From Roseovarius sp. (GTDB taxonomy: Bacteria; Pseudomonadota; Alphaproteobacteria; Rhodobacterales; Rhodobacteraceae): 64,000 nucleotides of DNA. This document shows positions 1 to 9,461 of the stretch, piece after piece. The stretch covers positions 1 through 64,000 of the forward strand of contig JAJFIA010000018.1 of the NCBI GenBank assembly GCA_021775255.1. Direction: 5' to 3'. The notes beneath the pieces were generated by a model, which was not told the origin of the DNA, did not search any database, and worked only from the letters and a program-made list of their open reading frames with translations. Position 1 is the stretch's first letter, and each line of letters begins with the position of its first letter. The position numbers were made by a program, and so were the translations under genes.

Positions 1-354
1 TCGGCCGGGCCGCAGCGGGGTGGGCTGGTGGCGCGGGTGGGCGTCAATAACGCGGCGATCCTGGATGCGGTTGCCGCGATGGAAAGCCATGTGGCCGAGC
101 CGCTTGATCTGCGTCAGCTTGCGGCTATTGCGGGCCTGTCAAGGCGGCAATTAAACCGGTTGTTCAACGAAAAAATGGGCCGCTCGACGATGGGATATTA
201 CCGCGATCTGAGGTTGGACAAGGCGCAGAACCTGCTGCGAAATTCGCCTCTTTCACTGACTGAAATCGCCCTTGCAACCGGCTTTGCCAATTCATCGCAT
301 TTCTCGGATCTATATTCCCGGACATATGGCCATCCGCCCTCAACAGGCCGGTGA
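1..354 (+). CDS. AraC/GlxA-type transcriptional regulator, C-terminal part
   Basis: The reading frame is open from base 1, so the gene begins outside the window and only its C-terminal DNA-binding region is seen. It holds the two helix-turn-helix units of the AraC/XylS family. The first helix pair is around LRQLAAIAGLSRRQLNRLF, and the second is around SLTEIALATGFANSSHFS, which matches the family signature before the stop. The text NNAAILDAVAAME just before the domain is typical of GlxA-like regulators, which carry an N-terminal DJ-1/PfpI amidotransferase-like domain. That domain is not visible here, so the GlxA assignment is an inference. Its place upstream of a GntR regulator and a methyltransferase suggests a role in methylated-amine catabolism, but its target is unknown. 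Confidence 0.85.
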   Translation, partial: SAGPQRGGLVARVGVNNAAILDAVAAMESHVAEPLDLRQLAAIAGLSRRQLNRLFNEKMGRSTMGYYRDLRLDKAQNLLRNSPLSLTEIALATGFANSSHFSDLYSRTYGHPPSTGR

Positions 355-495
355 TAGCTTGCGTTTCATCCGGATTGCGGCGTTGGTTTTCGCGATTCGG
401 AGGAGTCCAATAAGAAAATAGCCGGAAAACTTAGCGATAGGCTTCTTATAAATATATACCCCAAACATGAATTGGGTATTCAGGTGGAAATTTAT

Positions 496-516
496 ATGTA
501 TACATGATGTATACTA
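496..516. promoter_or_regulatory. Tandem GntR/FCD-type operator
   Basis: Two copies of an ATGTATAC-centred 10-mer lie side by side: ATGTATACAT at 496-505, a perfect palindrome, and ATGTATACTA at 507-516. Their 11-base spacing is about one helical turn. They end 13 bases before the likely start of the GntR gene. Palindromes centred on GTATAC are typical targets of FCD-type GntR regulators, so autoregulation is a reasonable inference. The sites overlap the probable ribosome-binding region, which would fit repression. Confidence 0.55.
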
Positions 517-529
517 TAAGGATTCGCCC

Positions 530-1222
530 ATGGCTGTGGATAAAAAAACCCGTTGCGCAGAAGATTTACGCACTCGTATTCTCACCCTTGATATTGCCCC
601 CGGCAGTGATCTGGATGAGGCGGAGCTTTGCACCGAATATGGCCTGTCGCGCACCCCCATGCGCGAGATTTTTCAAAGGCTGGGGGGCGAAGGCTATCTC
701 AGGCTTGAGCAAAATCGCGGGGCCAGGGTTTCTTCGATGGATCTGCCCGTTATGCGGATGTTTTTCCAGACCGCTTTGTTGATTTATTCCAGCATCACCC
801 GTCTGGCCGCCGAGAACCGGCGCAATGATCAGATCGGGCCGTTGCGGCAAATTCAGACCGGATTCAAAGCCGCGATTGATGCCGGTGAGGCGGGCAATGC
901 GGCGATGCTGAACCACCGGTTTCATGAGCAGATCGGCGAGATGGCCCATAACCCCTATCTGTTGCCAAGCCTCAGGCGGATGCTGATTGATCACACAAGG
1001 CTTAGTCAGGTGTTTTACCGCCCGTTGTCTGAGCAGGATCAGCAGCGCATTCAAATGGCCTGCGATCAGCATGATGAAATGATTACCGCCATCGAGCGGC
1101 AGGAGCCAATCCGGGCGGTAGATCTGGCGCTGGCGCATTGGGATCTGTCGCGCGACCGGCTGGAGAAATTTGTCACCCCTGATCCGCTGCCGCTTGAGGA
1201 GGGCATAAGATATGGCGGTTGA
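530..1222 (+). CDS. GntR family transcriptional regulator (FadR/FCD subfamily)
   Basis: This is a one-component repressor of about 230 residues. A winged helix-turn-helix occupies residues 12-68 (ELCTEYGLSRTPMREIFQRL is the recognition part). It is followed by an all-helical FCD ligand domain with the expected histidines (NHRFHEQI, DQHDEMITAIE and LAHWD), which in this family hold a metal next to the effector. I chose the ATG at 530 because AAGGA lies 7 bases upstream. An in-frame ATG at 467 would add 21 residues not expected in the family and would place the operator inside the gene. The stop overlaps the next gene by 11 bases, so regulator and methyltransferase are probably co-transcribed. 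The effector is unknown; a methylated amine or betaine is a guess from context. Confidence 0.85.
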   Translation: MAVDKKTRCAEDLRTRILTLDIAPGSDLDEAELCTEYGLSRTPMREIFQRLGGEGYLRLEQNRGARVSSMDLPVMRMFFQTALLIYSSITRLAAENRRNDQIGPLRQIQTGFKAAIDAGEAGNAAMLNHRFHEQIGEMAHNPYLLPSLRRMLIDHTRLSQVFYRPLSEQDQQRIQMACDQHDEMITAIERQEPIRAVDLALAHWDLSRDRLEKFVTPDPLPLEEGIRYGG

Positions 1223-2762
1223 TGCTGTCGGCACTGCCCGCCGGGGCCGGGGGGCGCGCAAAGCGGCGCGTCAGGCGCGTGATTTCACGATGCTGCCCGC
1301 GCTCAGGCGGAACCTGCCGCTGACCGAGCCGATGGATGCGGATCAGATCGAGCGGATTGATGCGGCTTCAATGCATATTCTGGAAAATATCGGGGTGGTT
1401 TTCCGTGATGTCATTGCGCTTGAGGACTGGTGCCGCGCCGGGGCCAAAGTCAAAGGTGACACGGTTTATCTGGATCGGCATCTGGTGCGCGAACTGATCA
1501 GAACCATCCCTGAAACCTTTACCTATCACGCCCGCAACCCGGCCAATAACCTGCCATTTGGCCGCGATCATGCGATTTTCGTGCCAATGACCGGCGCGCC
1601 GTTCCTGCGTGATCTGGATGATGTGCGGCGCAATCCGATGCTTGCTGATCTGGCGAATTTTCACAAGCTCAGCCATATGCTGCCTGCGATGCATTCCTCG
1701 GCGCATCACATCGTGGAACCCTATGATCACCCCATAAGTCAGCGGCATTTGCGCATCACATACAGCTCGATAAAACATTCCGACAAGACATTCATGGGCA
1801 TGACCACAAGCCCGAAGAACGCCGAGGACGTGATGGAGATGTGCGCCATTCTCTTTGGTGAGGATTTTCTGGAAAACCACGCGGTCTGCACAGGTAACTG
1901 CAACGGCAACAGCCCGCTTGTCTGGGATGAAACCATGCTCGGGGCGATGCGCGCCTTCAACAAGCGCAATCAGCCGGTTCTGTGCTCGCCTTTCGTGTTG
2001 GGCGGGGCCAATACGCCCGCCTCAGTGGCCCCCACCGTGGCACAACTGAATGCCGAGGCGCTGAGCGCGCTGGCCTACACACAGGTGGTGCGCAAGGGGT
2101 GCCCGGCGATTTACGGCCATTACCTGAGCACTGTCAGCATGAAGTCGGGCGCACCGATGGCAGGCACGCCCGAGATCAGCCTGATGAACCTGATGATCGG
2201 ACAGATGGCGCGGTTTTACGGCGTGCCGTGGCGCTCATCAAACACCCTTGGCGGGGCCAAGACCTTTGACGCGCAGGCGGGGTATGAGAGCGCCACCACA
2301 TTGATGGCGCTGCAAATGGCCGGGACCAATTACATGTGGCACTCGGCCGGCTGGAACGAGGCCGGGATGCATTGCTCGATGGCCAAATTCGTGGTCGATG
2401 CCGAGCAATGCGCCATGGCCTACCGCATGGCCGAGGGCATCCGCTGGGATGATTTTGACGAGGCCTTGGCGGCAGTGGCAGATGTTGGTCCCGGTGGGCA
2501 TTACCTGGGTCATCCGCACACATTGGAAAATTTCCAGCGGGCGTTTTTCATGCCCGAGCTGTTTGACAACAACTCGATCGAGCAATGGCAGGCAGAGGGC
2601 GGGATTGAGGTGGGTGAGAGGGCCTTGATCTATACCCGCAACCTGCTGAATGACTATATTGAACCGAAACTCGACGCAGGCGTGAACGACGCGCTGCTGG
2701 AATATATCGCTCGGCGCGAGCGGGAAATTCCGGCGGCAGACGCGCTAAATCAGGAATATTGA
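1212..2762 (+). CDS. MttB-family (trimethylamine methyltransferase-like) protein, non-pyrrolysine type
   Basis: This 516-residue protein belongs to the MttB superfamily, whose members move a methyl group from a quaternary or tertiary amine to a corrinoid protein. A strong ribosome site (GAGGAGGG, 8 bases upstream) supports the start. The frame has no internal amber codon, so this is the non-pyrrolysine branch. Characterised members of that branch demethylate glycine betaine, proline betaine or carnitine-like compounds. No gene for a corrinoid partner, corrinoid reactivase or second methyltransferase is nearby, so the methyl acceptor must be encoded elsewhere or the reaction differs. Neighbours are a GntR regulator (overlapping), a broken SDR gene and an FAD oxidoreductase. 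The family call is firm; the substrate is not known. Confidence 0.85.
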   Translation: MAVDAVGTARRGRGARKAARQARDFTMLPALRRNLPLTEPMDADQIERIDAASMHILENIGVVFRDVIALEDWCRAGAKVKGDTVYLDRHLVRELIRTIPETFTYHARNPANNLPFGRDHAIFVPMTGAPFLRDLDDVRRNPMLADLANFHKLSHMLPAMHSSAHHIVEPYDHPISQRHLRITYSSIKHSDKTFMGMTTSPKNAEDVMEMCAILFGEDFLENHAVCTGNCNGNSPLVWDETMLGAMRAFNKRNQPVLCSPFVLGGANTPASVAPTVAQLNAEALSALAYTQVVRKGCPAIYGHYLSTVSMKSGAPMAGTPEISLMNLMIGQMARFYGVPWRSSNTLGGAKTFDAQAGYESATTLMALQMAGTNYMWHSAGWNEAGMHCSMAKFVVDAEQCAMAYRMAEGIRWDDFDEALAAVADVGPGGHYLGHPHTLENFQRAFFMPELFDNNSIEQWQAEGGIEVGERALIYTRNLLNDYIEPKLDAGVNDALLEYIARREREIPAADALNQEY

Positions 2763-2764
2763 GC

Positions 2765-3178
2765 ATGAGGCGCAGCCTGCCAAATCTCGATTTGTCTGAT
2801 CCGGGTTTTTCAACCCCGGGGGCCTGCAATGCGGGCGCGCGTATGGCGGTGATGGATCGTGATGGATTGGGCCTAAAGGCCGGGCTGCGCGGGCGAGCCC
2901 GTGCGGTGGCGGTGGATCACGGGGCCGATGGGATCAGGTGCAAAGCGGTAGCACCGGGCTGGATTGATACGCCCCTGAACGAGGATTTCATTGAAAGCAT
3001 GGAGGATCCGGCAATGTTTCAATATCAGATCGGGGGCATCCACCCGGTCAGGCGCACCTGCAGGCCCGATGAGGTGGCCCGGCTGATCTGCTTGCTCGCC
3101 ACGGATGAGGCAGGCTTTGTCACCGGGCAAATTCATACCATTGATGGCGGTCGTACTGCCCGGTTGGCTCTACCATGA
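2765..3178 (+). pseudogene. Remnant of a short-chain dehydrogenase/reductase
   Basis: About 138 codons remain of what is normally a roughly 250-residue SDR oxidoreductase. The C-terminal half is clear: RAVAVDHGADGIRCKAVAPGWIDTPL, interrupted here only for length, corresponds to the substrate-loop region, and VTGQIHTIDGG is the standard SDR ending. The N-terminal nucleotide-binding fold with its TGxxxGIG motif is absent. The catalytic YxxxK has lost its tyrosine: lysine is at residue 40 counting from the TTG at 2759, and the position four before it is Gly. The first 35 residues do not resemble any SDR. The frame stays open and its TGA overlaps the next ATG, so translation may still couple the neighbours. 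I read it as a deletion derivative of a former operon member. A very divergent functional protein is less likely. Confidence 0.7.
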
Positions 3179-4506
3179 AAATTAGAAACCTGCCAGTTGA
3201 TCCGGGTATGTCGGGATGGCATGCAATCCTGCCTGATCCGCCCCCGGCGGAATTGCTGGAGCAAAACATCACAGCCGACTGGCTGGTGATCGGCGGTGGC
3301 TTTGCCGGACTGGCAGCAACGCGGCGACTCATGCAACTGCATCCCAATGCGCGGATCGTGCTGCTGGAGGCGCGGCGCTTTGCCGAGGGGCCGGCGGGGC
3401 GCAATTCGGGCTTCATGATAGATTTGCCGCATCATCTGGTGTCTGATGCCTATGGCGGTGCTATGGAGCATGATCTGGCCGTGATCCGCGCCAATCGGGT
3501 CGGTATTGGCTTTGCTGCTGAAATGGCACAGGAATTTGGCTTCAGCGATGAGGTGTTTGCCCAATCCGGCAAGATCAACGCCGCCGCCGGGGCGAGGGGC
3601 CATCAGCTCAATCTCGATTATGCCCGCCATCTGGGCCAGTTGGGTGAGGCGCATGAGCATTTGGATGCCACCCAAATGCACGCGATGACCGGGACGGATT
3701 TTTATTGCGGCGGGCTGTATACGCCCGGGGCGGCGATCATACAGCCTGCGGCATTCATCCGCGGGGTGGCTGCGGCGCTGCGTTCTGCCCGTGTATCACT
3801 ATTTGAAAACACCCCGGTTGTGGAGATGTCCCGCAACCAGGACTGGACCGCAAAAACACCCAAGGGGGCCGTGACCGCGCCCAGGGTGATCCTGGCGGTA
3901 AATGGCCATGCCCAAAGCTTTGGCCATTTCAAAAGGCGCTTGCTGCATGTGTTCACCTATGCCTCGATGACCCGTGATCTGAATGCGCAGGAATGCCGTT
4001 TGCTGGGCGGCGTGCCCCGTTGGGGCGTGACCCCTGCCGATCCGATGGGCACGACGGTGCGGCGCATCTCGGGCACGGGCGGCGACAGGATCATTATCCG
4101 CAACCGCTTTACCTGTGATCCCTCGATGCAGGTGAGCGCCCGGCGGCTGGCCAATGTGGGGCGGAGCCATGACAAGGCCTTTGCCGCGCGTTTCCCAATG
4201 CTCAAGGGGGTTGAAATGGCCTATCGCTGGGGCGGGCGGCTGTGCCTGAGCCGCAATGACGTGCCCGCCTTTGGCGAGATTGACAAGGGGCTTTTTTCGG
4301 CCTGCTGCCAGAACGGGCTGGGCACGGCCAAAGGCACGTTGCACGGCAGGCTGGCGGCAGATCTGGCCTCGGGGGAAAAATCGGATGCGCTGACCGAGGT
4401 GCTGGCGCAGCCCGGCCCGGTGCGCCTGCCGCCGCGCCCCTTGACCGCAATAGGGGCCAATGCGGTGATGCGCTGGGGCGAATTCAAGGCGGGCCGGGAA
4501 ATCTAG
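3175..4506 (+). CDS. FAD-dependent oxidoreductase (DAO family)
   Basis: This 443-residue flavoprotein has the dinucleotide-binding motif GGGFAG at residues 40-45 (DWLVIGGGFAGLAATRRL). A second conserved block, AGRNSGFMID, is typical of D-amino-acid-oxidase / gamma-glutamylputrescine-oxidase-like enzymes. The C-terminal FAD block is around YRWGGRLCLSRNDVPAFG. Such enzymes oxidise amines or N-methylated amino acids with release of peroxide or transfer of electrons. Its ATG overlaps the stop of the SDR remnant, so it belongs to the same transcript as the MttB-family gene. Oxidation of a demethylated amine product is a plausible role, but the substrate cannot be read from the sequence. Confidence 0.8.
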   Translation: MKIRNLPVDPGMSGWHAILPDPPPAELLEQNITADWLVIGGGFAGLAATRRLMQLHPNARIVLLEARRFAEGPAGRNSGFMIDLPHHLVSDAYGGAMEHDLAVIRANRVGIGFAAEMAQEFGFSDEVFAQSGKINAAAGARGHQLNLDYARHLGQLGEAHEHLDATQMHAMTGTDFYCGGLYTPGAAIIQPAAFIRGVAAALRSARVSLFENTPVVEMSRNQDWTAKTPKGAVTAPRVILAVNGHAQSFGHFKRRLLHVFTYASMTRDLNAQECRLLGGVPRWGVTPADPMGTTVRRISGTGGDRIIIRNRFTCDPSMQVSARRLANVGRSHDKAFAARFPMLKGVEMAYRWGGRLCLSRNDVPAFGEIDKGLFSACCQNGLGTAKGTLHGRLAADLASGEKSDALTEVLAQPGPVRLPPRPLTAIGANAVMRWGEFKAGREI

Positions 4507-4508
4507 CG

Positions 4509-4566
4509 GCTCATCGGGCCCTTACGTGCCCGCTTCGCGAGGCCGCCACGCAAGGGGCGGATGAGC
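4509..4566. terminator. Long imperfect hairpin between convergent genes
   Basis: The space between the FAD oxidoreductase (plus) and cueR (minus) folds on itself. Outer arms are GCTCATC and GATGAGC. The middle arms CCCTTACGTG and CACGCAAGGG pair with one mismatch, and the core is centred on TCGCGA. There is no T-run, so it may serve as a bidirectional barrier to transcription or be a dispersed palindromic repeat rather than a classic intrinsic terminator. Confidence 0.45.
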
Positions 4567-4573
4567 GGCCGGC

Positions 4574-4963
4574 TCAGCCCGATGCAAGATCGCGCAGGAT
4601 CGGGCAATCGGGCCGGTGATCCCCGGCGCAGGTATCCACCAGATTGGTCAGGGTCTCCTGCATCGTCCGAAGCTGGCTGATTTTCCCCTCAATCTGGCGC
4701 AGATGTTCCTGCGCCAGTTTTTTCACATCGGCACTGGCGCGGGTTTCATCCTCGTAAAGCGCCAACAGCTTGCGGCAATCCTCGATGGAAAACCCAAGCG
4801 CGCGGGCACGGCCCAGAAATGCCAGTTTATGGAAACCCGGCTCATCAAATTTGCGGTAGCCATTGGCATCGCGATGTGGCCGGATCAGGCCGATATCCTC
4901 GTAATAGCGGATGGTTTTTGCCGGCATCCCGGTGCGTTTGGCAATTTCTCCGATATTCATCAT
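4574..4963 (-). CDS. cueR: Cu(I)-responsive MerR-family regulator CueR
   Basis: CueR is a 129-residue MerR-type activator that senses cytosolic Cu+ and switches on copper efflux. The N-terminal winged helix ([20 protein letters not shown]) is the MerR signature. A dimerisation helix covers about residues 80-110. The metal site is Cys112 and Cys120 (CAGDHRPDC, spacing C-x7-C), the exact arrangement used by E. coli CueR. The gene follows copA on the same strand, and its ATG overlaps the copA stop (ATGA), so it would be made from the copA promoter, giving positive feedback. A second in-frame ATG lies directly after the first; either could be used. Confidence 0.93.
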   Translation of the reverse strand: MMNIGEIAKRTGMPAKTIRYYEDIGLIRPHRDANGYRKFDEPGFHKLAFLGRARALGFSIEDCRKLLALYEDETRASADVKKLAQEHLRQIEGKISQLRTMQETLTNLVDTCAGDHRPDCPILRDLASG

Positions 4964-7416
4964 GCGGCTCCTTTTTCCATTACCGGCCGAACCCGCTTCA
5001 GACGCAGCGCATTACTGAGCACAAAGACCGATGACAGCGCCATCGCCCCCGCCGCCAGCATCGGCGACAGCATCATGCCGGTCAGCGGATAAAGCACCCC
5101 CGCCGCCACCGGGATAAGTGCTGCATTATAGGCAAAGGCCCAAAACAGGTTCTGCCGGATGTTGCGCATGGTTTGCTGCGACAGATGCAGCGCATTCAAC
5201 GCACCCGCCAGATCGCCCGACATCAGCACCACATCCGCCGCCTCGATCGCCACATCGGTGCCGGTGCCCACCGCCAGCCCGATATCTGCCTCGGCCAGGG
5301 CAGGCGCATCATTGATGCCGTCGCCGACAAAGGCCACCGGGCCAAATTTGTCGCGCAGATCCTTGATTGCCTGAGCCTTGCCCTCGGGCAGAACCTCGGC
5401 TTCCACGTGGTCTATGCCCAGCTCATGCGCGATGACACGGGCCGTGGCCTTAGTGTCACCGGTGATCATGGCCACGCTCAGGCCCTTGGCATGCAGCGCT
5501 TCAATCACCGCCCGGCTTGTGGGCTTGACCGGATCGGACACTGCCAGAACCATCGCCAGCCTGCCATCAATGGCGGCAAAGACCGGGGTTTGACCCTTGT
5601 TTGCCATCTCGGCGATTGTGCCGGTGAATTCTTCGGTGGCAATATCTTCCCGCACCATCAGGCGTTCGGCCCCGACCAACAGGGTTTTGCCCTGCACCTT
5701 GGCGCTTAAGCCAAAGCCCGCAATGGCCTGAAAATCCGTGACTTCGGGCAAGATCAAACCCTCGACAGCGGCCTCAATCGCGCGGGCGATGGGATGTTCC
5801 GATTTGGCTTCAACTGCCGCCACCATCGGCAAGATCTCATCTTTCTCAAACCCGTCTGCCAGCCTGATCAGCGTCACGGATGGGCGGCCTTCGGTCAGGG
5901 TGCCGGTTTTGTCAAAGGCCACGATGCGGGCCTCATCAAGCTGTTGCAGCGCCTCACCCTTGCGGAACAAAACGCCCATTTCCGCCGCCCGACCGGTGCC
6001 CACCATGATCGAGGTGGGCGTGGCCAGCCCCATGGCACAGGGGCAGGCGATGATCAGCACCGATACCCCGGCAATCAGGGCAAATGTCAGCGCCGGATCA
6101 GGGCCGAAAATCAGCCATGCCACCACGCTGAGCAAAGCCAGCGCAATCACCACAGGCACGAAGATACGCACCACCCGGTCGGCCAGCGCCTGTATCGGCA
6201 GCTTGGCCCCCTGCGCCTGCTCAACCATCGCAATGATCCGCGCCAGAACCGTGTCATGGCCCACGCGCAATACCCTGAAAGTGAGCGCACCCTGACCATT
6301 GACCGTGCCGCCCACCACCTCGGAGCCGATGGATTTCAGCACCGGCACCGGCTCGCCCGAGATCATGCTTTCATCGACATATGACTGGCCATCGGTGATT
6401 TCCCCGTCTACCGGGATGCGCTCGCCGGGGCGGATATGCACGATATCGCCCATGACCACCTCGTCAATCGAGATATTGACAACCTCGCCCCCGCGCTCAA
6501 CCCGTGCGGTTTCGGGTTGCAGGCTGATGAGTTTCTGAATGGCGGCCCCGGTGCGGCCCTTGGCGCGGGCCTCAAGCCAGCGGCCCAGCAGGATGAGCGT
6601 GACGATAACCGCCGCTGCCTCGAAATATACTGCGGCTGTGCCCTCGGGCAGCAGCCCTGGGAAAAACAGCGATATGGTTGAGAATATCCAGGCGGCAGAG
6701 GTGCCCAGCGCCACCAGTGAATTCATGTCCGGCGCGCGTTTCAACAGGGCCGGAATGCCCCGGCTGAAAAACGCCCGGCCGGGCCAGACCAACACAATAC
6801 TTGTCAGGATGAATTGCAGCATCCACGAGGCCTGTTGCCCGATGGCGGCGGCGATCAGCGCCCGCGCACCGGGGATGAAATGGCTGCTCATCTCAAGGAT
6901 GAACACCGGTAATGTCAGCAAGGCGGCAATCACGAACCTGCGGCGCGTGGCGGCAATTTCCTGCTGTCGCCGATCCGCCAGATCATCCGACAGCTCACCG
7001 ACAGGCCGGGCAGGATAGCCCGCCCCTGTCAGGGCGCGCGCCAGTTCCCCCGCATCTGTCACACCTGCCAGAATGCGGATTTGCGCGGTTTCATTGGCCA
7101 GATTGACCGACGCGCCCAAAACGCCCGGAATCCGGTGCAGTACATCCTCGGCGCGGCCCACACAGGAGGCGCAGGTCATATTGCCGACGCTCAGCGTGAT
7201 CTGCTCTTCGCGCGCCGGATAGCCTGCGGATTTCAAGGCCTCGGTGATCGGCGCCATATCCGTATTGGCAAATTCCAACTGCCCGGTCCCGGCGGCAAAA
7301 TTCACCGCGATATTGCTGGCCCCCGGCACCTCTTTGAGCGCGCGTTCGGCACGCCCGGCGCACCCGGCGCAAGACATGCCGTCAATTTCAAATCTGTAGG
7401 TTCGCGCGGTGGTCAT
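4960..7416 (-). CDS. copA: P1B-type Cu+-exporting ATPase CopA
   Basis: CopA pumps Cu+ from cytoplasm to periplasm. Two N-terminal heavy-metal domains are visible (GMSCAGC near residue 15 and NMTCASC near residue 82). They are followed by eight predicted membrane helices, the actuator motif SGEPVPV, the transmembrane copper site CPC ([13 protein letters not shown]), the phosphorylation motif DKTGTLTEG, and the hinge [11 protein letters not shown] prefer the ATG at 7416 because AAGGG lies 6 bases upstream; ATGs at 7431 and 7422 are possible. Length (about 818 residues) is normal. It is the first gene of the copA-cueR transcript and is preceded by a CueR-type promoter. Confidence 0.95.
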   Translation of the reverse strand: MTTARTYRFEIDGMSCAGCAGRAERALKEVPGASNIAVNFAAGTGQLEFANTDMAPITEALKSAGYPAREEQITLSVGNMTCASCVGRAEDVLHRIPGVLGASVNLANETAQIRILAGVTDAGELARALTGAGYPARPVGELSDDLADRRQQEIAATRRRFVIAALLTLPVFILEMSSHFIPGARALIAAAIGQQASWMLQFILTSIVLVWPGRAFFSRGIPALLKRAPDMNSLVALGTSAAWIFSTISLFFPGLLPEGTAAVYFEAAAVIVTLILLGRWLEARAKGRTGAAIQKLISLQPETARVERGGEVVNISIDEVVMGDIVHIRPGERIPVDGEITDGQSYVDESMISGEPVPVLKSIGSEVVGGTVNGQGALTFRVLRVGHDTVLARIIAMVEQAQGAKLPIQALADRVVRIFVPVVIALALLSVVAWLIFGPDPALTFALIAGVSVLIIACPCAMGLATPTSIMVGTGRAAEMGVLFRKGEALQQLDEARIVAFDKTGTLTEGRPSVTLIRLADGFEKDEILPMVAAVEAKSEHPIARAIEAAVEGLILPEVTDFQAIAGFGLSAKVQGKTLLVGAERLMVREDIATEEFTGTIAEMANKGQTPVFAAIDGRLAMVLAVSDPVKPTSRAVIEALHAKGLSVAMITGDTKATARVIAHELGIDHVEAEVLPEGKAQAIKDLRDKFGPVAFVGDGINDAPALAEADIGLAVGTGTDVAIEAADVVLMSGDLAGALNALHLSQQTMRNIRQNLFWAFAYNAALIPVAAGVLYPLTGMMLSPMLAAGAMALSSVFVLSNALRLKRVRPVMEKGAA

Positions 7417-7444
7417 GATCATCCCTTTCAAGGCATCCGCGCCC

Positions 7445-7475
7445 TAGATAGGGGTTACAGTAACTGGAAGGTCAA
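7445..7475 (-). promoter_or_regulatory. CueR-controlled promoter of copA
   Basis: Read on the minus strand this has a -35 TTGACC (7470-7475) and a -10 TATCTA (7445-7450) separated by 19 bases, the over-long spacer that MerR-family activators need. Within the spacer, TTCCAGTTACTGTAA closely resembles the known CueR operator consensus (ACCTTCC...GGAAGGT-like with a central dyad). It lies about 30 bases upstream of copA. Confidence 0.85.
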
Positions 7476-7563
7476 GATAAAATGCCGATTTTTTTACCAG
7501 CAGGGCATTGGATAGCCCCCGGATGTCAGGCACAATGGGCAAAAGCGCGGATAAAGGGCAGAC

Positions 7564-9282
7564 ATGAGCGATCTGGAACAAAAAATAACACAGGGGATAG
7601 CGCAGAGAATAGCACAGGGGCGCGGCGATGAACCGGCTGATCTGGTGCTGCGCGGCGGGCAGATATTTGATCTGGTCACCGGCGACATGCTACTGGGCGA
7701 TGTGGCGATTTGTGGCGATACCATCGTGGGCATATGCGCGCAGTATGAAGCGCGGCAAGTGATTGACGTAAGCGGCCTAACCCTTGTGCCGGGCTTCATT
7801 GACACGCATCTGCATATCGAAAGCTCGCTGGTGACGCCCTATGAATTTGACCGCTGCGTTACCCCGCGCGGGATTACCACGGCCATCTGTGACCCTCATG
7901 AGATTGCCAATGTTGTGGGGGCCCTGGGCATTCGCTATTTCCAGCGCGCCAGTGAACACACGGTGATGGATATCCGGGTGCAGCTTTCCTCATGCGTGCC
8001 CTCCACCGATATGGAAACATCGGGCGCGCGGATCGAGGCGGCGGATCTGGCGGGGTTGATGGGGCACCCTTCGGGCATCGGGCTGGCCGAATTCATGAAT
8101 TACCCCGGTGTGATCCATCGTGATCCCGGCGCCATGGCCAAGCTGAAACTGTTTGAGGGCGGTCATGTGGATGGCCATTGCCCGCAACTGACAGGCCGTG
8201 ATCTCAATGCCTATATTGCCGCCGGTATCCGCACCGAACATGAGGCGACCACCGCCGAAGAGGCCCGCGAAAAGCTGCAAAAGGGTATGCGGGTGCTGAT
8301 CCGTGAAGGCTCGGTCAGCAAGGATTTGCACGCGCTTCAGCCGTTATTGGACGAGCGCACAGCGCCTTATATGTGCCTGTGCACCGATGACCGCAATCCG
8401 CTGGACATCTCGGAACACGGTCATCTGGATTACATGATCCGCACGCTGATTGCCCTTGGCACGCCGCCACTAGCGGCATATCGCGCAGCATCCCTGTCGG
8501 CGGCCGAGGCCTTTGGCCTGAAAGATCGCGGCCTGATCGCGCCGGGCAAACGCGCCGATATTGTCGCCCTTGGATCACTTGAGGATTGCGATGCGCGTCT
8601 GGTGCTGTGCGGCGGCGTGGTGGCGGATGAAGCCGCCTTTGCGGCGCGCGGCAATGTTGCGCCGGTGGGGCGTGGATCCATGTCTGCGCCAAAGGTGACG
8701 GCGGCTGATTTTCGCAACACGGGCAACCGCGAGGCGACCGATGTGATCGGCATCATCGAAGGCAAGATCATCACCGAACACCTGCACGAAGATATTGCCA
8801 TTATTGATGGCGACAAACACCCCGATACCAGCCGTGATCTGGTGCGTATCTCGGTGATTGAACGGCACGGCATCAACGGCAATATCGCCACAGGTTTCGT
8901 GCGCGGTTTTGGCCTTGAGCGCGGCGCGATTGCCGGAACGGTGTGCCATGACCACCATAATATTGCCTGTGTGGGTGTGGATTATGACGACATGGCGCTG
9001 GCCGCCAACCGATTGAGCGCGCTTGAGGGCGGTTTTGTGGTGGCAGCGGGCGGCAAAATACTGGCGGAACTGGCGCTGCCTGTTGCCGGGCTGATGAGCC
9101 TTGAGAGCTTTGAGCATGTGCGCGACAGGCTGGTTGAGCTGCGCAATGCAGCGCGGGAATTGGGGGTGACGCTGGAAGAGCCGTTTTTGCAACTGGCATT
9201 TCTGGCGCTGCCGGTTATCCCGGCGCTCAAGATCACCGACCGGGGGCTGGTGGATGTGGTGAAGTTTGAGATTATCGCCTGA
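7564..9282 (+). CDS. ade: Adenine deaminase (amidohydrolase)
   Basis: The 572-residue protein converts adenine to hypoxanthine and ammonia in purine salvage. It has the amidohydrolase metal motif [13 protein letters not shown] (His82 and His84). Other family blocks are the GHCP region ([10 protein letters not shown]), the CTDDRNP region, and the C-terminal domain ending with GTVCHDHHN, which is specific to the Ade type rather than to adenosine deaminases. Length is normal. It stands alone between the divergent copA promoter and the SBP56-like gene, with about 180 bases of non-coding sequence after it. Confidence 0.92.
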   Translation: MSDLEQKITQGIAQRIAQGRGDEPADLVLRGGQIFDLVTGDMLLGDVAICGDTIVGICAQYEARQVIDVSGLTLVPGFIDTHLHIESSLVTPYEFDRCVTPRGITTAICDPHEIANVVGALGIRYFQRASEHTVMDIRVQLSSCVPSTDMETSGARIEAADLAGLMGHPSGIGLAEFMNYPGVIHRDPGAMAKLKLFEGGHVDGHCPQLTGRDLNAYIAAGIRTEHEATTAEEAREKLQKGMRVLIREGSVSKDLHALQPLLDERTAPYMCLCTDDRNPLDISEHGHLDYMIRTLIALGTPPLAAYRAASLSAAEAFGLKDRGLIAPGKRADIVALGSLEDCDARLVLCGGVVADEAAFAARGNVAPVGRGSMSAPKVTAADFRNTGNREATDVIGIIEGKIITEHLHEDIAIIDGDKHPDTSRDLVRISVIERHGINGNIATGFVRGFGLERGAIAGTVCHDHHNIACVGVDYDDMALAANRLSALEGGFVVAAGGKILAELALPVAGLMSLESFEHVRDRLVELRNAARELGVTLEEPFLQLAFLALPVIPALKITDRGLVDVVKFEIIA

Positions 9283-9461
9283 GCCCGGAGATGAGCGGAA
9301 CAATTTTCCCGAATTTGATGTAATACCGCGGCGACATTAAGATTTTACTGGCGAAATGCGGATATTTTCCCCATAAATGATGCGTGACAATGGCTGACCC
9401 CGGCATAAGCAAAAATGCATCCGGGACACGGACAGCGACACATCAAATTTTCAGGGAGAAA

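Noticed and set aside
566..1261. 231-codon minus-strand frame opposite the GntR gene
   Set aside because: Antisense to a well-supported regulator and without any motif.
1212..2762. Pyrrolysine-type MttB
   Set aside because: No in-frame TAG is present within the gene, and no pyl genes are seen.
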